Below, piece after piece: positions 16,153 to 24,599 of a stretch of 41,258 bases of DNA; within the stretch, counting starts at the first letter, position 1; each line of letters starts with the position of its first letter. Both the position numbers and the translations under genes were made by a program. Source of the stretch: JBBIMS01 sp964531645 (lineage in GTDB: Bacteria > Acidobacteriota > Aminicenantia > JBFLYD01 > JBBIMS01); the NCBI GenBank assembly GCA_964531645.1, contig CAZHEF010000022.1:1-41258 (forward strand), given 5' to 3'. The notes under the pieces were generated by a model that saw only the letters and a list, made by a program, of their open reading frames with translations, was not told the origin of the DNA and made no database searches.

Positions 16153-16962
16153 ATGAGCCAGAAAAGGAAACCTACAGTTGCCGGGCAGTTTTATCCGCAG
16201 GGCAAAGAAAGGCTTATGAAAATAATTTCCAATCTCGTGGATGAGAGCAAAGAAAAAAGGAGCTGTATTTCTTTGATATCTCCCCATGCAGGATACATGT
16301 ATTCAGGGAAAATTACAGGAGAAACTTTCTCTTTCATTACAATCCCTGATACAGTTCTAATTCTTGGTCCTAACCATACCGGAATGGGTAAAGCTTTCGC
16401 AATAATGGATAAGGGAGAATGGGAAACCCCTCTCGGTGATATTAAAATCAACGAGGATCTTGCAAAACTTCTTCTTGAAGAATCTTCCCTCGCAAGGGTT
16501 GACCCGACAGCCCATTTATGGGAGCATTCTATTGAGGTTCAGCTTCCATTTATTCAGTTTTTCAATCCCAATGCATCATTTGTCCCTGTATGTATTCAGA
16601 AAACAACCTATGACCAACTGGAAAAATTTGGAGAAGAGATTGCAGAGGCTATAAAAAGATTCGGGAAAGATGTTCTCATTGTTGCATCTTCTGATATGAG
16701 TCACTACATACCCAAGGATGAGGCTGAGAGAAAGGACTGGAAAGCCCTTGAAAAAATTGAAAGTCTAAATCCGAGAGAATTATACGATGTCGTTGAAAGG
16801 GAAGATATCTCCATGTGTGGAATTGCGCCTGTTACATCTACCCTATCCGCTTCTATTAAACTTGGAGCAAAAAAAGGAAAGGTTGTAAGTTATGCAACAT
16901 CAGGAGATATAACTGGCGATTACACAGAAGTCGTCGGCTATGCCGGAGTGATAATTTATTAA
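16153..16962 (+). CDS. MEMO1 family protein (AmmeMemoRadiSam system protein B)
   Basis: 269 residues, full length. The MEMO1 metal-site positions are conserved: His45 (SPHAGYMYSG), His75 (GPNHTG), His184 (SSDMSHY) and Cys222 (SMCGIAPVTS). The fold resembles extradiol dioxygenases of the LigB type. In many prokaryotes it is encoded with an AMMECR1 domain protein and a radical SAM enzyme (AmmeMemoRadiSam). Neither is in this window, so the gene stands alone here. AGGTG lies 5-9 nt upstream of the ATG. The following 120 nt contain a T-rich run but no clear terminator. Confidence 0.9.
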   Translation: MSQKRKPTVAGQFYPQGKERLMKIISNLVDESKEKRSCISLISPHAGYMYSGKITGETFSFITIPDTVLILGPNHTGMGKAFAIMDKGEWETPLGDIKINEDLAKLLLEESSLARVDPTAHLWEHSIEVQLPFIQFFNPNASFVPVCIQKTTYDQLEKFGEEIAEAIKRFGKDVLIVASSDMSHYIPKDEAERKDWKALEKIESLNPRELYDVVEREDISMCGIAPVTSTLSASIKLGAKKGKVVSYATSGDITGDYTEVVGYAGVIIY

Positions 16963-17084
16963 AAAGAGGGTCAAGCTCGTATCCTTTTGCTTTTTAGGTT
17001 CCTCTCTATTTTTTAATTCTGCCATTTTTAATGAAGTTTAGAAAAACAAAATTGTGTATGTTAAAATAAATTTTCATTTTGAAT

Positions 17085-17948
17085 ATGAGAGTTCTTATTA
17101 CAGGTTCAGGTGGACAATTAGGTTCAGAATTTGTTAAGCTGTTTAAAGATGAAAATTTGAAAGCTCTGTCCCATTCAGAGCTTGATGTGACGGAGTTTGA
17201 GAAAGTAAAAAAAATTGTAGAAGAATTTAAACCCGATGTTCTTATAAATACCTCGGCTTATCATCTTGTTGATGAATGCGAAGATTATCCTGAGAAAACA
17301 TTCCTTGTGAATTCAATTGCTGTTAGAAATCTTGCAATTTTATCCAGTAAATATGATTTTATTCTTGTTCACTTCAGCACTGATTATGTTTTTGATGGAA
17401 GAAAAAATTCTCCTTATAATGAGGATGATAATCCTTTTCCCCTTTCTGTTTACGGGCTCTCAAAATATTGTGGCGAAATTTTCATAAAAAACAACACCGA
17501 GAAATTCTATATAATAAGAACCTGCGGTCTTTACGGCGCAAAGGGGAGAGCAGGGAAAGGAGGGAATTTTGTTGAAAGAATTCTATCAAGATGGAAAGAA
17601 GGTGGTGAACTAAGAGTTGTCAGTGACCAGATAATCACTCCCACATATGCAAAGGAGCTTGCTGAAAAGGTTAAAATTCTGATTTTAAAAGGCTTCACCT
17701 TTGGTCTCTATCATATGACCAATGAAGGAGAATGCTCATGGTATGAGTTTTCAAAAATAATATTTGAATATGCAGGGGTAGAAGCTGAGATAAAGCCTGT
17801 TTCCTCAGAAGAACTCAATCTGAAAGCAAAAAGGCCTAAATACTCTGTCCTTGAAAATAGAAATATGAAGATTGCAGGAATTCCTGATTTCAGTCACTGG
17901 TCAACTGCTCTTAAAGATTATATGGAAGAAAGAGGATATGGAAGATAA
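17085..17948 (+). CDS. dTDP-4-dehydrorhamnose reductase-like (RmlD) SDR protein
   Basis: 287 residues from the ATG at 17085; an in-frame TTG two codons earlier is less likely. No clear ribosome binding site. Nucleotide-binding motif VLITGSGGQLGSEF, family motifs DVTEFEKV, HFSTDYVFDG and the catalytic YGLSKYCGE (Tyr, Lys), and QIITPTYAKELAE. These fit RmlD/RfbD, the last step to dTDP-L-rhamnose. No rmlABC genes are nearby, so a related sugar-nucleotide reductase is possible. It overlaps the DUF362 gene by 11 nt. Confidence 0.83.
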   Translation: MRVLITGSGGQLGSEFVKLFKDENLKALSHSELDVTEFEKVKKIVEEFKPDVLINTSAYHLVDECEDYPEKTFLVNSIAVRNLAILSSKYDFILVHFSTDYVFDGRKNSPYNEDDNPFPLSVYGLSKYCGEIFIKNNTEKFYIIRTCGLYGAKGRAGKGGNFVERILSRWKEGGELRVVSDQIITPTYAKELAEKVKILILKGFTFGLYHMTNEGECSWYEFSKIIFEYAGVEAEIKPVSSEELNLKAKRPKYSVLENRNMKIAGIPDFSHWSTALKDYMEERGYGR

Positions 17949-19059
17949 AGAGAAAGTTATTGTAAGGAAATGTAAGAATTACGATTATGAAGAGGTAAAA
18001 TCTTCTATTCAATCAATCTTTGAAGCCCTCGGAGGTGTAAAAAATTTTATTTCAAGGGGTGACAAGGTTCTTCTCAAGCCTAACCTTCTCTCAGCAAGAG
18101 TACCGGAAGAAGGAGTAACCACTCATCCGGTAGTTATAAGGGCACTGGCTGAATTAATAATAGAAAATGGTGGAATTCCTTATATAGGTGATAGCCCGTC
18201 AATTGGCTCTTTCCAGAAAGTGGTAGAGAAAACAGGAATGCAGAGAATTTCAAAGGAAGTGGGAATAAATCTACTTGCGTTTGAGGAATCAGTGGATGTT
18301 GATTTCAAAGATGGGGAGTTTAAAAAACTTGAAGTGGCAAAGTCGGTTCTTAACTTTGATAAAATCATAAATATTGCAAAACTTAAAACCCACACCCAGT
18401 TCATTCTTACCCTTGGTGTAAAAAATATGTTCGGGATAGTTCCTGGAAGAAGAAAAGCAGAGTGCCACATAAGATTCGGGAATAACCTTATTTCTTTCTC
18501 AAAATTTTTAATTGACCTTTACAGATTTAAAAAGCCAGTTATAACAGTAATGGATGGGATTTTGGGAATGGATGGAAATGGTCCAGCCAATGGAAGAAAA
18601 AGATGGTTTGGAGTCTTGATTGGTTCTGAAAATGCTCTTGCCATTGATACTTTTATTTCTTATTTCCTTGGAATCGGAGATGCATACAGCATAGTGAAAG
18701 CAGGCCAAAAGATGGGAATCAAGGGGTCAAAAATAGAGGAGATTGAAATTTTGAATGGGGAATCTCTCATTCTTTATGATTTTAAACTTCCTGATTCAGT
18801 CCCACCTTCAAAAAGATTCTCCTTTTTGATGCCAAGGTTGAAAAGCTCCATTCCAAGACCTTTCATAAATAGAGAGCTCTGCAAACTTTGTAAGCTATGT
18901 GTGGAGGTGTGTCAAACAGACTCTATCAAGGAAGATTCAAAAGGTCTTAAAATTGATTATAAAAATTGTATCTCCTGCTTCTGCTGTCAGGAAGTCTGTC
19001 CCTACAATGCAATTGAGATAAAAAGAGGGGTTCTTGGTGAGATTTTGAGAAAATTATAA
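17938..19059 (+). CDS. DUF362 protein with C-terminal 2x[4Fe-4S] ferredoxin domain
   Basis: 373 residues from the ATG at 17938 behind AAGAGG, inside the end of the rmlD-like gene. Residues 1-270 form the DUF362 domain (VLLKPNLLSARVPEEGVTTH, KLKTHTQFILTLGVKNMFG, DGILGMDGNGPANGR), of unknown function. Residues 310-370 hold two clusters of the CxxCxxCxxxC type: CKLCKLCVEVC and CISCFCCQEVC. It is probably a cytoplasmic iron-sulfur redox protein. Coupling to a sugar-nucleotide reductase has no obvious metabolic reason. Confidence 0.87.
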   Translation: MEDKEKVIVRKCKNYDYEEVKSSIQSIFEALGGVKNFISRGDKVLLKPNLLSARVPEEGVTTHPVVIRALAELIIENGGIPYIGDSPSIGSFQKVVEKTGMQRISKEVGINLLAFEESVDVDFKDGEFKKLEVAKSVLNFDKIINIAKLKTHTQFILTLGVKNMFGIVPGRRKAECHIRFGNNLISFSKFLIDLYRFKKPVITVMDGILGMDGNGPANGRKRWFGVLIGSENALAIDTFISYFLGIGDAYSIVKAGQKMGIKGSKIEEIEILNGESLILYDFKLPDSVPPSKRFSFLMPRLKSSIPRPFINRELCKLCKLCVEVCQTDSIKEDSKGLKIDYKNCISCFCCQEVCPYNAIEIKRGVLGEILRKL

Positions 19060-19137
19060 ATAGTTGTTGGCTATTCAGTGGCTTGCTTTTATCTTGAGGC
19101 TTGTAGCCCGCAGATTGAAGCTTTCAAAATTGACTTT

Positions 19138-21195
19138 TTATTTTTTCGCAATCCTTAAAGCCTCCTCTGTTGCTTTAAGAAGAGGTTCTGTAGAAATTTC
19201 AGCTCCAATTGCTTTTTCCATCCATAATTTAGGAGTAAGGGAACCGAGCTTGCACATTCTTTCCATTTCTTCGCCAAGATTCTTTCTTTCCATGTATTTT
19301 TCAAGCTGGAAGGAAATTATGTGTCCCAGAGGATAATCAGGAAGATACATTGCAGAGTCAATCATGTGGGAGTAAATAGCAAGGATTGGAGAATCTTTCA
19401 CTTTGAAGACAGGAGCATAATATTTGTTCCAGACTTCCTTTGTAGTTGAAATAACAGCTTCTTTTAGCTGAGAAGGTGTCGCATCTGGATGCTCATAGAG
19501 CCATCTCCAGACCCTCATATCCACAAGGGCAACTCCTCCAATCTCATATGTCATCCAGAAAGTATCAAGGGCATGAAGATACTTTTCCATAGGGTCTTCC
19601 TTTTTCAATCCCAAAAGCTCAAGGTCACGATTCTGGAAAAGGAATGCAAAACATTCTGTAAAAGCAGTGTTTGGAACTCCGGCAAGGAAATAATAGTCAA
19701 TTCCGTGAAGGGAAAAGACCTGTTCTACATTGTGTCCCAGCTCATGAATTGCGATATTAAACCCTTTATAATTCATCCCTTCCTTTGTAACCCTTGTCCT
19801 CAGATGAGCCTTGTCTTCCCTCATTTGAGCTCCCATGGCATGACCTGAACCCCTTGCCGGGTCAACAACTATTCTCTCTGAGAGGAATTTTGCTTTCTCC
19901 TCAGTGAAACCGAGCTTTTTCAATATGTTAGGAAGATCATTCTGGAAAGCCTCAAGATTCGGGTATCTCTCCTTTACAATCTTATCCAGCCCTTCCTCTT
20001 TGTAAACTCCCCTTGGCTTGAATCCATTATACCATATGTCAAAGGGTCTCAATTTTCTTCCGAGCCTTTTCTCTATAAGTTTTCCAACTTTCGCTGTTAA
20101 TGGTGATGAAAGAACCGATGTAAAAAGTCTTTCTACTTCCTTCTCTGGAATCTTTCTGTCTTTGTTGAATCTTCTCTCAATCAAAGTGGGAGCATCGGGA
20201 ACATAGGGGTCAAGAAGCTTCTGGGCCTGGAAAGTGCTGAGGAAATGCTTATAACGAATTTCACTTTCAGGCTCAAAATCAATTGAAACAAAGTTCCCGT
20301 TTTTCTTTTCGAATACTTTATTTGTAAATGGATTCCAATAGTAAGTATCACTGTTTATCACAATTTTGGGAATGCTCTGCTCAATTATTCTCTCCATCAC
20401 TTTGAAAATAATTTCCTGTTTTTCAAGACCGTCAGGATTTGCATACTGAGCTTTTAACTCATCCCTCAAGCCCCAGTGAGATATAAGTTTCAGGTCTTTC
20501 GGAAAGGGAGTCCTGTTTTGATTGTCAAGAAGATTCCCCATGAAAATGTTGTATTCACTAATGTAATTGTTGGCAGAGACAAAAATCTCGTTCATTTTCT
20601 GGTTAACTTCAGCTGGAACTCTTGAAGTAAAAGCATCTCCCAGATTAACTTCTGCCCATTTTCTTCTATCCCACGATGAACCCTGAGTAATTTTCTCTTC
20701 AAGAGAATAATTCGGAAAGTTCAGAATTATAACGAAAGCTATTTTTGTTTTGAACATATCCTCTTCAAGATGGGCATAAGGGGTATAATTGGCAAATAGA
20801 TAATCCACAGGAAGTGGTCTTCCCCAGTCAAGGTCAAGGGGCTCAAGAAGAGTCCTCCGAATCTGATGGAAAAATCCAACTATCGTTTCAAAATTTCTCT
20901 CCATCCGCTTGAATGCGTTATCAAGAAGGGAAGGCTCCGAAACAAAATTTTGAAGACAGAAACTTTCAAAATCTTTTGAACTTCCATCCTCTTCTCTCCA
21001 TAGATTAGCTGCTCTTTTTACACCCTTTTCAATCCTTTCCCTTTGAGACTCTCCATGATTTGCAATCAATTTTTCAATGACCGTATTCTGGGTATCTTCA
21101 TTAATGAATGTTTTGAGTTCTTCTCCCTTTACCATTGAAGCCCCCATAAAAATAAAAAATAATACTAAAAATGTGAGAGTGTTTTTAGAAGACAT
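19138..21195 (-). CDS. Secreted HExxH zinc metallopeptidase (M2/M3-like gluzincin)
   Basis: 685 residues from the ATG at 21195, chosen for the GGAGG just upstream and the signal peptide that follows (SSKNTLTFLVLFFIFMGASM). Zinc motif HELGH at 484-488, with Glu514 (NTAFTECFAF) placed as the third ligand of a gluzincin. The protein is largely helical and its length fits M2/M3/M32 dipeptidyl-carboxypeptidase or oligoendopeptidase relatives, but I cannot assign a MEROPS family. It presumably acts outside the cytoplasm on short peptides. The transcript starts near 21349, giving a leader of about 150 nt that contains a strong hairpin (21245-21273). Convergent with the DUF362 gene. Confidence 0.78.
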   Translation of the reverse strand: MSSKNTLTFLVLFFIFMGASMVKGEELKTFINEDTQNTVIEKLIANHGESQRERIEKGVKRAANLWREEDGSSKDFESFCLQNFVSEPSLLDNAFKRMERNFETIVGFFHQIRRTLLEPLDLDWGRPLPVDYLFANYTPYAHLEEDMFKTKIAFVIILNFPNYSLEEKITQGSSWDRRKWAEVNLGDAFTSRVPAEVNQKMNEIFVSANNYISEYNIFMGNLLDNQNRTPFPKDLKLISHWGLRDELKAQYANPDGLEKQEIIFKVMERIIEQSIPKIVINSDTYYWNPFTNKVFEKKNGNFVSIDFEPESEIRYKHFLSTFQAQKLLDPYVPDAPTLIERRFNKDRKIPEKEVERLFTSVLSSPLTAKVGKLIEKRLGRKLRPFDIWYNGFKPRGVYKEEGLDKIVKERYPNLEAFQNDLPNILKKLGFTEEKAKFLSERIVVDPARGSGHAMGAQMREDKAHLRTRVTKEGMNYKGFNIAIHELGHNVEQVFSLHGIDYYFLAGVPNTAFTECFAFLFQNRDLELLGLKKEDPMEKYLHALDTFWMTYEIGGVALVDMRVWRWLYEHPDATPSQLKEAVISTTKEVWNKYYAPVFKVKDSPILAIYSHMIDSAMYLPDYPLGHIISFQLEKYMERKNLGEEMERMCKLGSLTPKLWMEKAIGAEISTEPLLKATEEALRIAKK

Positions 21196-21244
21196 AATAA
21201 CCTCCAAAGGAAAATTTAAAAGTGAGATTTGAAAGTAAAATAAG

Positions 21245-21273
21245 GGGAAAATAGTCTTTTTTACTATTTTCCC
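21245..21273 (-). repeat. 11-bp hairpin in the peptidase 5' leader
   Basis: Perfect inverted repeat: GGGAAAATAGT (21245-21255), 7-nt loop, ACTATTTTCCC (21263-21273). It lies about 50 nt upstream of the ATG, between the predicted promoter and the ribosome binding site, and is followed on the minus strand by a pyrimidine-rich stretch. It could act as an mRNA-stabilising or attenuating structure. Confidence 0.6.
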
Positions 21274-21355
21274 TTCCTGAACTTTTAAATTCGGGATTAC
21301 ACTTTTGAATTTTGAAATTGGACTTACCCTTTTCACTCTTTTTCATCAATAGCAA

Positions 21356-21384
21356 ATTTTATATTAAGAAATTCCCAAATTCAA
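21356..21384 (-). promoter_or_regulatory. Promoter of the metallopeptidase gene
   Basis: Minus strand TTGAAT (21379-21384), 17 nt, TAAAAT (21356-21361). Divergent from the promoter at 21403-21431. Confidence 0.55.
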
Positions 21385-21402
21385 TTTTGCTTAAAATCCG
21401 TT

Positions 21403-21431
21403 TTGAAAATTAATTTTACATCTTCTAAAAT
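21403..21431 (+). promoter_or_regulatory. Promoter of the alpha/beta hydrolase gene
   Basis: TTGAAA (21403-21408), 17 nt, TAAAAT (21426-21431). Transcription would begin within a few bases of the ATG at 21441, and no ribosome binding site is present, which suggests a leaderless mRNA. Confidence 0.55.
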
Positions 21432-21440
21432 AAAAAACTG

Positions 21441-22442
21441 ATGATGTATTCAATCCTTAGGAAAAATTCAAAAGCGAAAAACTTTTTGAGTTCCATTGAA
21501 CTTTTCATATCGTTGTCACTTGCTCTTCCATTATTCCTATTTTCTTTCCCGCAAGACATTCTCTCTTTTTTTGATTACAGTAGCGAAAAAATAGCCTTTA
21601 ACCTTAAAATTGTATCGGAAGAGAAAAACTTAAAAATATACGAACTTGAATTTCCAAGTTTTGTTAAAAGTGCCTATCTGGAGAATGATTTAGTTCATTC
21701 CTTTTACTACAAACCTGAGGTTGATTCTAAAATTCCTGCTGTCATTATTATTCACGGTTATAAAGCGAGAAAACTTAGAATTGAAAAAGACATTGCAAGA
21801 AAACTTGCTGAAAGAAAAATTGCAGGTATTGTTTTTGTCTTGCCCTATCATTCATCGAGAAAACCTAAGAATTTAAGTTCAAGAAGATACTTTATATCTG
21901 ATGACCTACAAAGGGTAAGAGAAACCTTCAAGCAGACAATAATAGATATTAGATGCCTGATAAACTGGCTTGAAAAAAGGAAAGAAATTGATGGTGAAAG
22001 AATAGGAATAATGGGCATAAGCTTAGGCGCCATAATTTCAAACCTTGCAATGGGAGTTGACGAGAGAATAAAGGTCGGTGTGTCTGTTCTTGGTGGTGGG
22101 AATTTCCAAGATCTTTTATGGAAGAGCATCCTTACAATTCCATTGAAAATTAAATTAATTTCCTGGGGTATAAATAAAAAAATGCTCGCTCAGAATCTTG
22201 GCATAATAGACCCCATAACCTTTTCCCACAGGAATCGTCCGAGAAATGTCTTTATGATAAATGCTAAGTTGGACTTGATTGTTCCTCTATCCTGTGCAGA
22301 GGATTTATGGGAAGCATTAGGGAAGCCAAAAATCAAATGGGTATGGAGTGGTCATTACTCGGTTATTTTTATGAAAAACAGGATAATTAAAGAATCTCTT
22401 GACTATCTTGAGGAGCATTTGAAAAATGAATATAGGAAATAA
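21441..22442 (+). CDS. Membrane-anchored alpha/beta hydrolase
   Basis: 333 residues. A hydrophobic segment at 20-44 is probably a signal anchor. The alpha/beta-hydrolase core begins at about residue 98 (AVIIIHGYKARK). The nucleophile is Ser194 in MGISLGA, with a likely acid Asp in AKLDLIVP and His in SGHYSVIF near the C-terminus. This resembles the dienelactone hydrolase/PET-hydrolase-like clan, with no substrate that can be named. Starts with two consecutive ATG codons. Overlaps nth by 17 nt. Confidence 0.82.
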   Translation: MMYSILRKNSKAKNFLSSIELFISLSLALPLFLFSFPQDILSFFDYSSEKIAFNLKIVSEEKNLKIYELEFPSFVKSAYLENDLVHSFYYKPEVDSKIPAVIIIHGYKARKLRIEKDIARKLAERKIAGIVFVLPYHSSRKPKNLSSRRYFISDDLQRVRETFKQTIIDIRCLINWLEKRKEIDGERIGIMGISLGAIISNLAMGVDERIKVGVSVLGGGNFQDLLWKSILTIPLKIKLISWGINKKMLAQNLGIIDPITFSHRNRPRNVFMINAKLDLIVPLSCAEDLWEALGKPKIKWVWSGHYSVIFMKNRIIKESLDYLEEHLKNEYRK

Positions 22443-23085
22443 AATTTCAAAGGTTATTGAAATTTTGAAGAAACACACTCAAAATTTTAAAAGCCCTATT
22501 GTCACAGAAATAGCTGTTCAGACAAGGGACCCATTCAAAGTTCTTATCTCCTGTCTTCTTTCTCTAAGAACAAAGGATGCTGTTACTGAAAAAGCATCGG
22601 AAAGATTGTTTAGAATTGCCGAAACTCCCGAGAAGCTTTCCGCTCTGTCTCTTGAAGAGATTGAAAAAGCAATATATCCTGTTGGATTCTATAAGACAAA
22701 AGCAAAAAGAATAAAAGAAATATCAAAAATTATAAAAGAAAAATACGGTTCTATTGTTCCTGATAATTTTGAAGAGCTTTTAAAACTGAAAGGGGTTGGG
22801 AGAAAGACAGTCAACATTGTCATGGTTTACGGCTTCGGGAAAGAAGGCTTGCCAATTGACACCCATTGCCACAGAATCCCGAATAGATTGGGATGGATAA
22901 AAACTAAAACTCCTGAGCAAACAGAGAAAGCTTTAAGAAAACTAATTCCTAAAAAATACTGGTTCGACTTTAATGACCTATTTGTTCAGTTTGGACAGAA
23001 CATATGTAAACCCGTAAAACCCCTTTGCAATATCTGTCTTGTTAAAAAATATTGCGAATTTTATAAAAAAGCAAATCGAAAGTAG
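22426..23085 (+). CDS. nth: Endonuclease III (DNA glycosylase/AP lyase)
   Basis: 219 residues. Base-excision repair enzyme removing oxidised pyrimidines. Helix-hairpin-helix LKGVGRKTVN carries catalytic Lys127, and Asp145 is in LPIDTHCHRI. The C-terminal [4Fe-4S] loop is complete (C-X6-C-X2-C-X5-C in CKPVKPLCNICLVKKYC). The start overlaps the hydrolase end by 17 nt, with GAGGAG about 10 nt upstream. All residues needed for activity are visible. Confidence 0.94.
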   Translation: MNIGNKISKVIEILKKHTQNFKSPIVTEIAVQTRDPFKVLISCLLSLRTKDAVTEKASERLFRIAETPEKLSALSLEEIEKAIYPVGFYKTKAKRIKEISKIIKEKYGSIVPDNFEELLKLKGVGRKTVNIVMVYGFGKEGLPIDTHCHRIPNRLGWIKTKTPEQTEKALRKLIPKKYWFDFNDLFVQFGQNICKPVKPLCNICLVKKYCEFYKKANRK

Positions 23086-23178
23086 CTATCTGAGAAGTTC
23101 TTTGGTGAACGAGGAACATGCTCGAATATCGTTGAGCATTCAACTTGGCTTTCACGGGTTTTCGGAAATTTGATATTA

Positions 23179-23201
23179 ACATAATATTGTTATGTACATA
23201 A
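23179..23201 (+). promoter_or_regulatory. Operator-like cluster of TTATGT half-sites
   Basis: ACATAA (23179-23184), 5 nt, TTATGT (23190-23195), then directly ACATAA (23196-23201). The last two form a perfect 12-nt palindrome TTATGTACATAA. The block lies 28 nt upstream of the ribbon-helix-helix gene. Such proteins bind short repeated half-sites in their own promoters, so autoregulation is likely. Confidence 0.6.
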
Positions 23202-23228
23202 AATGTGTAATTTAGAGGTGTAAAAATA

Positions 23229-23423
23229 GTGAGGATAAATGTATTGTTACCTGACGACATCCTTAAAAAGATTGACAGTATTGCAAAGGAAGTGAATAAT
23301 AGAAGCCAGCTCTTAAGGGAAGCGGCTGAAAAATTTATAGAAGAGCATGAAAGACTTAAAGCGGAGCGAATTAGAAAAGAGAAATTGAAACAAGCTATAG
23401 AAATACAGAATAAATTAAGGTAA
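23229..23423 (+). CDS. Ribbon-helix-helix (CopG-like) DNA-binding protein, orphan antitoxin
   Basis: 64 residues. The beta strand MRINVLLPDD, helix A DILKKIDSIAKEVN and helix B NRSQLLREAAEKFIEEHER are the RHH fold with the G/N-S-R turn. A charged C-terminal helix would hold the partner toxin in typical antitoxins. Starts at GTG 23229 with AGAGGTG about 9 nt upstream. No toxin (MazF, PIN, RelE) can be read in the following 400 nt, so it is orphaned or acts as a plain repressor. Confidence 0.8.
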   Translation: MRINVLLPDDILKKIDSIAKEVNNRSQLLREAAEKFIEEHERLKAERIRKEKLKQAIEIQNKLR

Positions 23424-23845
23424 AAGGCTGGTAAATGGGTTAGCGTTTCAGAAGTCAGAAATGTAGGTTAGACATTACTCACACTGATGTAGCACCCGGA
23501 GATAGTGATGGCGGTTCCAATGGGTAGATTTTTCGAGCTTCATTAAGAGTCTGACCGAAAGTACATATTTCTGGAATAGCCGGGACTATAACTTATATCC
23601 ACCTTCTTTCAGAGGCTCAAATAAGACAGTATAAAAAATTCTCACATTTTTTTCTTCATCATTGACTTATTTAATTATAACCGGTCCTTAATAGAAAAAT
23701 AATCCTTCGAATTGCATTGTCTTTTTTTGTTTTAGTATAGGAACGGTAAACTAAATCAACTTTAAAAATAGATTTTAATTGCTCTATATTATAAACCATC
23801 TCTTGGAAAAGGAAAGAGCTGGATTGGTTTATACAAAAGCATCTT
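23424..23845. other. Decayed intergenic stretch with a possible MNT C-terminal relic
   Basis: 422 nt with no supported gene. On the minus strand 23671-23799 opens 42 codons (VYNIEQLKSIFKVDLVYRS, ending RIIFLLRTGYN), loosely like the C-terminal part of minimal nucleotidyltransferases, where a VDLV strand is followed by a short helix and a G-x-x-hydrophobic end. It lacks the GSX10DXD part. On the plus strand only stop-broken frames follow the RHH gene. Confidence 0.25.
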
Positions 23846-24502
23846 TCACTGAGGGATTATCAAGTCCTTTATCCATTTGAAAAAACCTATTTCTATAAGG
23901 CCAAAAAAGATTGTGAGAACTACGATTATCAATGTTAATCTATTCAAATTTCTATTAAGTTTCATCTGATAAATTGTCGTGCTTTCTTCTACGAGTATTG
24001 GTTGCCTAAGAAAATTCTTTTTGGGATGGCCATCCTCACCTATTTTGTGCTCACTCCATCCCCGCCCCTCTTCATTATTGAGCATCCTTTGGACAGTTTC
24101 TATATGGATCGTATTTGGGGTGGATTCAATTTCTAATTCAAGCCAATAAAGTCCTGGGTCTGGAAATACTATATAGTATAAACCTGTACATATAATATTT
24201 TCCTCTTTAAAGGGTATTGAGATCTCAGAAAAAGTTTGTTCATATCCTATTTTTATATTTATAACTCGAATGTTTTTCAGCTTTATTTCTTCTGGTTTCT
24301 CACCTTCAATGAATTTTATTTTAAGATGAAATTTAGAGGGAAGTGTAGAGCCTGTAATTAAATGCTCAGCGATTTTCACTCGTTTTTCTATTTTTCGAAT
24401 CTCTCTAATTAAATTTTTATTATCGAAAACAGGTTCAACCAATATCTTTGTTGTCATTCTTGTGTCACACCAATTCCCAACATCTTTATTATTCATTTCC
24501 AC
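23846..24502 (-). CDS. Unassigned protein with a C-terminal transmembrane anchor
   Basis: 218 residues from a GTG at 24502; an ATG lies two codons later, and no ribosome binding site is evident. The N-terminal 150 residues look beta-rich (FHLKIKFIEG, GLYYIVFPDPGLYWLELEIE), somewhat like bacterial Ig-like sandwich domains. Residues 190-210 (LTLIIVVLTIFFGLIEIGFF) form one membrane helix with a short tail, so it is probably tail-anchored. The frame stays open for about 15 codons above the GTG without a start codon and then runs into the IS256 relic, so the true 5' end may have been lost. Confidence 0.5.
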   Translation of the reverse strand: MEMNNKDVGNWCDTRMTTKILVEPVFDNKNLIREIRKIEKRVKIAEHLITGSTLPSKFHLKIKFIEGEKPEEIKLKNIRVINIKIGYEQTFSEISIPFKEENIICTGLYYIVFPDPGLYWLELEIESTPNTIHIETVQRMLNNEEGRGWSEHKIGEDGHPKKNFLRQPILVEESTTIYQMKLNRNLNRLTLIIVVLTIFFGLIEIGFFKWIKDLIIPQ

Positions 24503-24599
24503 AATTATTTTAGCAATTCCAATTTTTCCTGTAAAATGGAAAGCTTCTTTTTATGCATAGATTGCCTCCTTCTCTTCTCCCTTTGTCTCTTCTTCCAGT

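Noticed and set aside
16963..17084. Intrinsic terminator after the MEMO1 gene
   Set aside because: AGAGG and CCTCT followed by a T-run can pair, but the arms are only 5 bp with a loop of about 35 nt, too weak to call.
23086..23160. Hairpin ATGCTC...GAGCAT after nth
   Set aside because: Arms of 6 bp around a 10-nt loop without a T-run; could arise by chance.
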